Part shown: positions 59,788 to 64,000 of the stretch, piece by piece | How the letters are laid out: each line of letters begins with the position of its first letter | Position numbering within the stretch: position 1 is the first letter of the stretch | From: Glaciimonas soli | GTDB taxonomy: Bacteria > Pseudomonadota > Gammaproteobacteria > Burkholderiales > Burkholderiaceae_D | Assembly (NCBI RefSeq): GCF_009497155.1 | Contig: NZ_WINI01000009.1 | Span: 1-64,000, forward strand | Length of the DNA stretch: 64,000 bases | Direction of reading: 5' to 3' | The notes under the pieces: model-generated | What the model saw: only the letters and a program-made list of their open reading frames with translations | Told to the model about the DNA's origin: nothing | Databases searched by the model: none | Translations under genes and position numbers: made by a program

Positions 59788-60342
59788 ATGAGCATTGATA
59801 TTGATGTGACTGCAAAAATACTAGCACCTTTAATCACAGCATTTGTTGTGGGGACAGTGAGGTATTTTTTAGAGGGGCGTGTTCGCATCGTTTCCTATCT
59901 AGGCCACACTTCTACAAATAAATCTAGGGGAGATAAACCGTTTGATGTTCACACACATAATGTGATTGTGCACAACACGGGGCGCAAGGCTGCACATAAT
60001 CTACGTATTGGACACAATTTATTGCCTGAATCCGTAACAGTTGTCCCAACTTCAATTCAATATACAGTTGAGCGTAATCCAGACGGCGGCGCTGAAATAG
60101 TTTTCCCTACTCTCGTTCCAAAAGAACAGATTACGATTTCATATCTGTATTTCCCGCCTGTGATTTGGAGTCAAATTAATTCGTATGTTAAGGCAGATGA
60201 AGGCTACGCTAAAATAATTAAGACAATTCCCTTTGCGTCACCCTCGCTTCTTGTCAAAGTCATCGTGTGGGCATTAATGTCTTTAGGGCTGTCACTTATT
60301 ATTTATTGGTTGGTGCACTTGGCAGCGTACTTACTTCAATAA
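59788..60342 (+). CDS. membrane protein with Ig-like domain
   Basis: A 184-residue protein with an N-terminal membrane helix (ILAPLITAFVVGTVRYFL), a beta-sandwich-like middle (NVIVHNTGRKAAHNLRIGHN; SIQYTVERNPDGGAEIVF) and a C-terminal membrane helix (VIVWALMSLGLSLIIYWLV). The middle resembles Ig-like domains found in some bacterial membrane proteins. It lies near the right end of the island, divergent from the coiled-coil membrane gene across 229 bases. Function is unknown. Confidence 0.7.
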   Translation: MSIDIDVTAKILAPLITAFVVGTVRYFLEGRVRIVSYLGHTSTNKSRGDKPFDVHTHNVIVHNTGRKAAHNLRIGHNLLPESVTVVPTSIQYTVERNPDGGAEIVFPTLVPKEQITISYLYFPPVIWSQINSYVKADEGYAKIIKTIPFASPSLLVKVIVWALMSLGLSLIIYWLVHLAAYLLQ

Positions 60343-60396
60343 ATTTAAGCAGTCTTGTTCCTGTGATGAAATGTTAAAGGGTGAGCTTGAATAATA

Positions 60397-60498
60397 TTAG
60401 TGAAACCCCTCATGTTCACTATCCGCAAATGGTAGTGAGTCAGTTAGCTTCCCTAGTGGCGACCTCGGCACAACGTTAGCTTCAGAATTGATACCCAT
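60397..60498 (-). pseudogene. 3' remnant of a phage gene, copy 2 (inverted)
   Basis: The minus frame encodes MGINSEANVVPRSPLGKLTD and SLPFADSEHEGFH before its stop, matching the C-terminus of copy 1 at 45218-45370 in 20 or more of 30 positions. The pair lie in opposite orientation near the two ends of the island. Both are 3' ends only; copy 2 has an ATG but is far too short to be a full gene. Confidence 0.55.
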
Positions 60499-60677
60499 CA
60501 AAAATAGCCAGATATTTGCGTGATTTAAGCCGGTGATATACTATCCAAACCGTAATTTGTACGGTCTTAATTCATGACCCATTTCTTGACCCATTGAGCT
60601 GCAATAATGGGACAAATTCTAGGCAGTCCCCAAGCCAACTCCATAGGAGAGCAGCCAGCGATGCGAAGCATTGCGTC

Positions 60678-60729
60678 GACTCATAATCCGTTGGTGCGCA
60701 GTTCGACTCTGCGGGGGGCCACCAGGAAT
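60678..60729 (+). repeat. attachment-site copy 2: 3' part of tRNA-CAU gene
   Basis: This is identical over 52 bases to 43994-44045 and lacks the tRNA 5' half. It marks the right boundary of the island and the join to chromosomal genes. Confidence 0.9.
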
Positions 60730-60736
60730 TAGTAGT

Positions 60737-60772
60737 AAAAAAAGGGTTACGATTTTTTCGTAACCCTTTTTT
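60737..60772 (+). terminator. terminator following tRNA fragment 2
   Basis: AAAGGGTTACG pairs with CGTAACCCTTT around a T-rich loop, with A's before and a T run after. This is likely the original terminator of the tRNA gene, left with the displaced 3' end. Confidence 0.85.
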
Positions 60773-60859
60773 CTTTGAACATACTGGAATAGTTCAGCGG
60801 AAGATCAACCTAGATTTAATTGAATTAACGAATTAAGTTATCGAATTTCTTGAGAATGC

Positions 60860-61387
60860 TCAGGGGACTGACGTGCATACCTTCTCGGGGCAATGCTGTT
60901 CAAGTATTCGCTCGAACGCCTCTTTTGCCCGAGTGATGCTGTTCGTTTTTTCGAGTAAACACGTGTCATGTTGAAGAGCCAGAATCAGCGCGTATATATC
61001 AAAGACCAACTGCTCCGGATCTGTATCCGCTTGTAGCTGATCCAGATCGATTGCCTGCCACACGCAAAGCTCCATGGCTCGACGCCACCTCAGTACGCCG
61101 TTGACGAGTTCATTGCGTATTGGCCCCGGACCGTTGTCATACTCAGCGGCACAGCTAATATAAAAACAGCCGGCAAATTTGCCAAAAACGACTGCCTGCA
61201 CGCTGTAGGAAAACAACGACCTTAACCGCGACAAACCGGGCCTTACAAACATTGATGGTTGAAAGACTTGCTTGTCAAACTCGCAGTGATACTTTTTCAG
61301 CACGGCTAATTGCAAGTTGAGCTGCGATCCGAAGTGCGAGAAGACGCCACTCTTGCTCATTTTCATTGCCTCGGCAAGCGAACCCAT
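60860..61387 (-). CDS. TetR-family regulator, start unclear
   Basis: From the ATG at 61387 the product is 175 residues, but the DNA-binding domain starts earlier. Upstream codons in the same frame encode AHDAIVHQALHIASHSGLEA, which continues into MGSLAEAMKMSKSGVFSHFG, a normal TetR helix-turn-helix. The frame is open from a stop near 61501 but has no ATG, GTG or TTG before 61387. Either a rare start codon is used, or a frameshift cut off the start. The C-terminal domain has the effector-binding layout (GCFYISCAAEYDNGPGP). It probably controls neighbouring chromosomal genes. Confidence 0.8.
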   Translation of the reverse strand: MGSLAEAMKMSKSGVFSHFGSQLNLQLAVLKKYHCEFDKQVFQPSMFVRPGLSRLRSLFSYSVQAVVFGKFAGCFYISCAAEYDNGPGPIRNELVNGVLRWRRAMELCVWQAIDLDQLQADTDPEQLVFDIYALILALQHDTCLLEKTNSITRAKEAFERILEQHCPEKVCTSVP

Positions 61388-61832
61388 GGACAGCGCTTCT
61401 AAACCCGAGTGGCTTGCAATATGGAGCGCCTGATGAACAATCGCGTCATGCGCAAAATTAACTTTTCCGATGATGGTCCTTCGAATATGAGAGAAAACTC
61501 AGTGATGAAACTGGAGCTATCGTTATTTTGGAATTCTGTCGCGTTAAGGCCAGTCCCAACGCATCGATTAGGCTTCTCGTTATGAAAAAAGGGCAAGGTC
61601 GATGTGCAGAATATGAAAGACCGGCATTGGAATCATGCACATGATGTGCAAAGAACAGCTCACGGTGGAACGCATGGATGAGATGTCTTTTGAGGAGCAT
61701 CTTATGCATTGCCAGGACAATTTCGCCCAATTTGAAGACAGATGCACGCTTCAGCTAAAAATCTGACTTGTCCTCGCTAGCGCGACAGAAATGAAAGTTT
61801 CCATTCGTTTCCGTCGCCCTGTCGCTGTCAGC
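61388..61832. other. intergenic DNA between TetR and porin genes
   Basis: Apart from the upstream coding part of the TetR frame (to about 61500), nothing is well supported. A minus-strand frame at 61458-61730 lacks typical composition. GCGACAG ... CTGTCGC at about 61780-61826 forms a weak stem downstream of the porin stop and may be its terminator, but it lacks a T run. Confidence 0.4.
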
Positions 61833-62966
61833 TTAAAATTTGGTTCGTAACCCGATGCCTACTCCGTTGCGGCTGGAGGCGGCATTGGGCATGCCCGCTC
61901 CGAGGCTGGCACCGGCAGCTACCATTATCCCGTTGAGGTCCTGAATTTCACCGCCGGCCAGCGTAGTACGGTCGACTTCAATATAAATGTCGGTACGTTT
62001 TGATAGGTGATAATCTGCGATCGCATAGAGAGTCGACACTCTGCCACTGTCACCCGCGGATGAGACGTTTTTAATTGTGTCGTTCATATAGCCGACAGTG
62101 AGGCCGACAGTCGGCGTCATCTGATATATAAAACCTGCGGTCCACACACCGTCGGTACGCTTGAGTGTATTGCCGTAGTTCCAGATCATGCTGGTGTTGG
62201 CAAGCGCCCCGCCACTATTGGGAAACGCGGTTGCGAAACCAGGATCACGCCTGGCGTTGAAATATTGCAGAAACAGCGTCATAGGACCCGTCATATACAC
62301 GCCGCCCAGACCGGCTAGCTTCATCCGCGCAGAGTTGGCATCCTTGGATTGCTGATAAACGCCACCGATGCTAACCGCACCTTGTGTATATGTCAGTGCG
62401 CCACCGCTTGTTGCGCCAATGCCGGTTTCCCCTGCTTTGCCGCCGATCGAGTATTGCACTTTAGCCGTGAATGGGCCAAAGCTCTTGGTGTACCTCAGCG
62501 AATTGTCAAAACGGATACCATAAACAGCAGCGGGCCATTCGTTTTCGATAAAGTTACCCATCCACAGAGGATCATAGCTGCTGAGTATGTCAGCTGCGAT
62601 ACCGTATTGGCGTCCGATGTCGAGTTCGCCCCAACTCGTATCCTTAAGACCAACATATGCCTGACGACCGAAGAGCTGACCTTGCTGATCAAACCCGCCA
62701 TTGTTACTCAGAAAACCGTTTTCCAACTGGAACACGGCAGATGTCCCACCGCCCAGGTCTTCCGATCCTTTGAATCCCACGCGTGAACCTTGAAAACCTC
62801 CTCCCATCATGGCCGTTTGGCTCCCTAAGGTGCCATTTGGCACCACTTGGTTGGTTGTATAGCGGATGGCGGTATCGATCACACCATAGATTGTGACGCT
62901 CGATTGCGCATATGCCGTAGTGGAAAATACGCCCCATACGGCAAGTGCCAGTAGTGTTTTTTTCAT
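61833..62966 (-). CDS. general porin (Gram-negative, OmpC-like)
   Basis: The 377-residue product has a signal peptide (MKKTLLALAVWGVFSTTAYA), then SSVTIYGVIDTAIRY, which is typical of Burkholderiales porins. Porin strand motifs such as SRVGFKGSEDLGGGTSAVFQ, GRQAYVGLKDTSWGELDIGR and KRTDIYIEVDRTT are present, and it ends in a terminal Phe (LRTKF), the BAM recognition signal. It would be a 16-stranded trimeric outer-membrane channel. It is an ordinary chromosomal gene, lying between the TetR gene and the acyl-CoA synthetase gene. Confidence 0.93.
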   Translation of the reverse strand: MKKTLLALAVWGVFSTTAYAQSSVTIYGVIDTAIRYTTNQVVPNGTLGSQTAMMGGGFQGSRVGFKGSEDLGGGTSAVFQLENGFLSNNGGFDQQGQLFGRQAYVGLKDTSWGELDIGRQYGIAADILSSYDPLWMGNFIENEWPAAVYGIRFDNSLRYTKSFGPFTAKVQYSIGGKAGETGIGATSGGALTYTQGAVSIGGVYQQSKDANSARMKLAGLGGVYMTGPMTLFLQYFNARRDPGFATAFPNSGGALANTSMIWNYGNTLKRTDGVWTAGFIYQMTPTVGLTVGYMNDTIKNVSSAGDSGRVSTLYAIADYHLSKRTDIYIEVDRTTLAGGEIQDLNGIMVAAGASLGAGMPNAASSRNGVGIGLRTKF

Positions 62967-63129
62967 GAAACAGTCTCCAAATATTTTTATATGATTTTTG
63001 TAAGAACATTGAAAAGCTACGAGTTTATTTTCCTTCCTTCAGTGATTTGAGATGAGCCGATGCGCCCGTCCCGGATTGCAGGCATGCCTGTTTGAAAAAT
63101 TGCTAATCTGTTTGTTTGCGGACCGCCCG

Positions 63130-64000
63130 CTATGAACCTTGCCGATGTTGGTCGATCAGCAGTTTCTTATAGAGCTTGCCGGTCTGATGTCTTGGCAGCG
63201 AGGTCACGAAATCGACAGACCGCGGTACTTTGATCGGCCCCAGACGCTGGCGCACATGTTGCGTCAGCGCTGCCGCAAGTGACGGGCTGGCATCAGCAGG
63301 ATTGAGAAGCTGCACAACGGCTTTCACCTCTTCGCCGAATTCTTCGTTTGGCACCCCGAACACGGCGACATCCATTACGCGGGCGTCCTCCAGAATGGCA
63401 TCTTCGATTTCCTGCGGGTAGATGTTTACCCCACCCGAGATGATGGTGAAATCCTTCCGTCCAGTCAGATAAAGGTAACCATCCGCATCCACATAGCCAA
63501 TGTCGCCGAAGGTGCGCCACCCCTGCCGGCTACAAATTCGCGCGGTTTTTTGCGTATCGTTCCAATACTCAAATTCGGTGGTACTCGCGAAATACACATC
63601 TCCGATATCGCCAATTTGCACCTCTTCACCATCATCTCCAAGGATATGGACGGCACAACCGACAGGTCGACCGACGGAGCCTTCGTGGGCCAACCACTCT
63701 GCGGCTGAAATGTGAGTCGAACCAATACCCTCGGTACCGGAATAGTATTCGTCGACAATGGGTCCCCACCAGTCGATCATGCGACGCTTCAGATGCACAG
63801 GGCAAGGTGCCGCACCATGGATGGCATAGCGTAGTGATTCAATCCGACCTGCCTCGCGCTGTTCGGCCGGAAGTTGTAGCAAACGGTGGAACATGGTCGG
63901 CACCCAGAGACTGTGCGTACATTTGTAATCCCCGATGGCTGCCAGTGCGCGCGCCGCATCAAAGCTCTCGAAAATCACGCAGGTCGCTCCGTAGTTCAAG
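63130..64000 (-). CDS. acyl-CoA synthetase (ANL superfamily), 5' part beyond right edge
   Basis: The frame runs off the right edge, so only about 290 C-terminal residues are seen. They include the adenylate-binding motif region (DEYYSGTEGIG), the A8 hinge (YLTGRKDFTIISGGVNIYPQ), a conserved PQEIEDAILED segment, and the A10 lysine region (PRHQTGKLYKKLL). Enzymes of this group activate carboxylic acids to acyl-CoA through an acyl-AMP. The substrate cannot be judged. With the porin and TetR genes it forms the ordinary chromosome at the right end. Confidence 0.93.
   Translation of the reverse strand, partial: LNYGATCVIFESFDAARALAAIGDYKCTHSLWVPTMFHRLLQLPAEQREAGRIESLRYAIHGAAPCPVHLKRRMIDWWGPIVDEYYSGTEGIGSTHISAAEWLAHEGSVGRPVGCAVHILGDDGEEVQIGDIGDVYFASTTEFEYWNDTQKTARICSRQGWRTFGDIGYVDADGYLYLTGRKDFTIISGGVNIYPQEIEDAILEDARVMDVAVFGVPNEEFGEEVKAVVQLLNPADASPSLAAALTQHVRQRLGPIKVPRSVDFVTSLPRHQTGKLYKKLLIDQHRQGS

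Larger units (their letters stand above)
43994..60729. mobile_element. integrative island at tRNA-CAU, 16.7 kb
   Basis: Perfect 52-bp tRNA 3'-end repeats bound the region. A tyrosine integrase begins 109 bases inside the left copy and is transcribed away from it. Inverted motifs TGTCCCATT (44120) and AATGGGACA (60606) lie inside the left end and near the right end. Cargo includes a PAAR/lipase cassette, restriction-like and CoiA-like proteins, a resolvase, and decayed phage genes. Both repeats lack the tRNA 5' half, so another element must lie between the intact tRNA and this one. Confidence 0.85.

Noticed and set aside
60641-60724. A possible complete tRNA gene ending at the second attachment copy.
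   Set aside because: The upstream bases do not form a D arm or an acceptor strand complementary to GGGGGCC, and the anticodon stem 5' side does not pair.
1-64000. CRISPR arrays, rRNA genes and full-size insertion sequences.
   Set aside because: No regularly spaced repeats, rRNA-like sequence or transposase genes were seen; only the 101-bp MITE-like element fits a transposable element.

Overview
The window looks like a betaproteobacterial (Burkholderiales, possibly Oxalobacteraceae-like) chromosome segment of mid GC content. The clues are the porin family at the right edge, the DUF4224-integrase pair, and the general look of the phage genes. This is inferred from protein features only; no rRNA or complete tRNA is present to fix the taxon. 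About 95% of the window is mobile DNA.

Region 1 (1 to about 39.75 kb) is a lambda-like siphophage prophage whose left end lies outside the window. Read leftward from 28.3 kb, the late operon runs: terminase small and large subunits, gpW, portal, ClpP-type protease, decoration protein, major capsid, head-tail joining protein, gpZ-like and gpU-like tail proteins, tail tube, tape measure, a set of tail-tip proteins and a GH19 endolysin. Read rightward from 28.7 kb there is an early/accessory operon led by ArdA antirestriction. At 32.5 to 36.1 kb (minus strand) lie a Mor-like activator, a replication protein, an HNH-type protein, a C5 DNA methyltransferase and a Cro-like regulator. A divergent repressor, a DUF4224 protein and a tyrosine integrase close the right end. 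Two cargo insertions interrupt the late operon: a GHKL-ATPase/nuclease fusion on the opposite strand (15.4 to 17.4 kb), and a two-gene cassette of an NdpA/YejK-type nucleoid protein with a membrane coiled-coil protein (23.5 to 25.7 kb).

Region 2 (39.75 to 44.0 kb) holds a protein of about 1250 residues with an N-terminal restriction-endonuclease-like domain. Next to it is a 101-bp element with 20-bp terminal inverted repeats and 9-bp flanking direct repeats, then a 52-bp 3' fragment of a tRNA-CAU gene.

Region 3 (44.0 to 60.7 kb) is an integrative island bounded by two perfect 52-bp copies of that tRNA 3' end, each followed by a terminator hairpin, with a tyrosine integrase just inside the left copy. 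It carries a PAAR-protein/lipase cassette with several small membrane, lipoprotein and periplasmic proteins that may be immunity factors. It also carries a BRO-type antirepressor, a degraded T7-type endonuclease I, a family-A-polymerase-like protein with a zinc-finger partner, a PD-(D/E)xK protein, a serine resolvase and a CoiA-like nuclease. Homologous phage-gene remnants lie inverted near its two ends. Three intergenic motifs resembling T3/T7-type promoters each sit just after a terminator in the direction of transcription. Together these suggest the island descends partly from a T7-like podophage.

Region 4 (60.7 to 64 kb) is ordinary chromosome: a TetR regulator with a puzzling start, a trimeric porin and the 3' part of an acyl-CoA synthetase gene. 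Because both tRNA copies lack the 5' half, at least one more element must separate the intact tRNA gene, presumably left of the window, from this island. The locus is a tandem array of mobile elements at one tRNA gene, loaded with candidate defence and competition genes.
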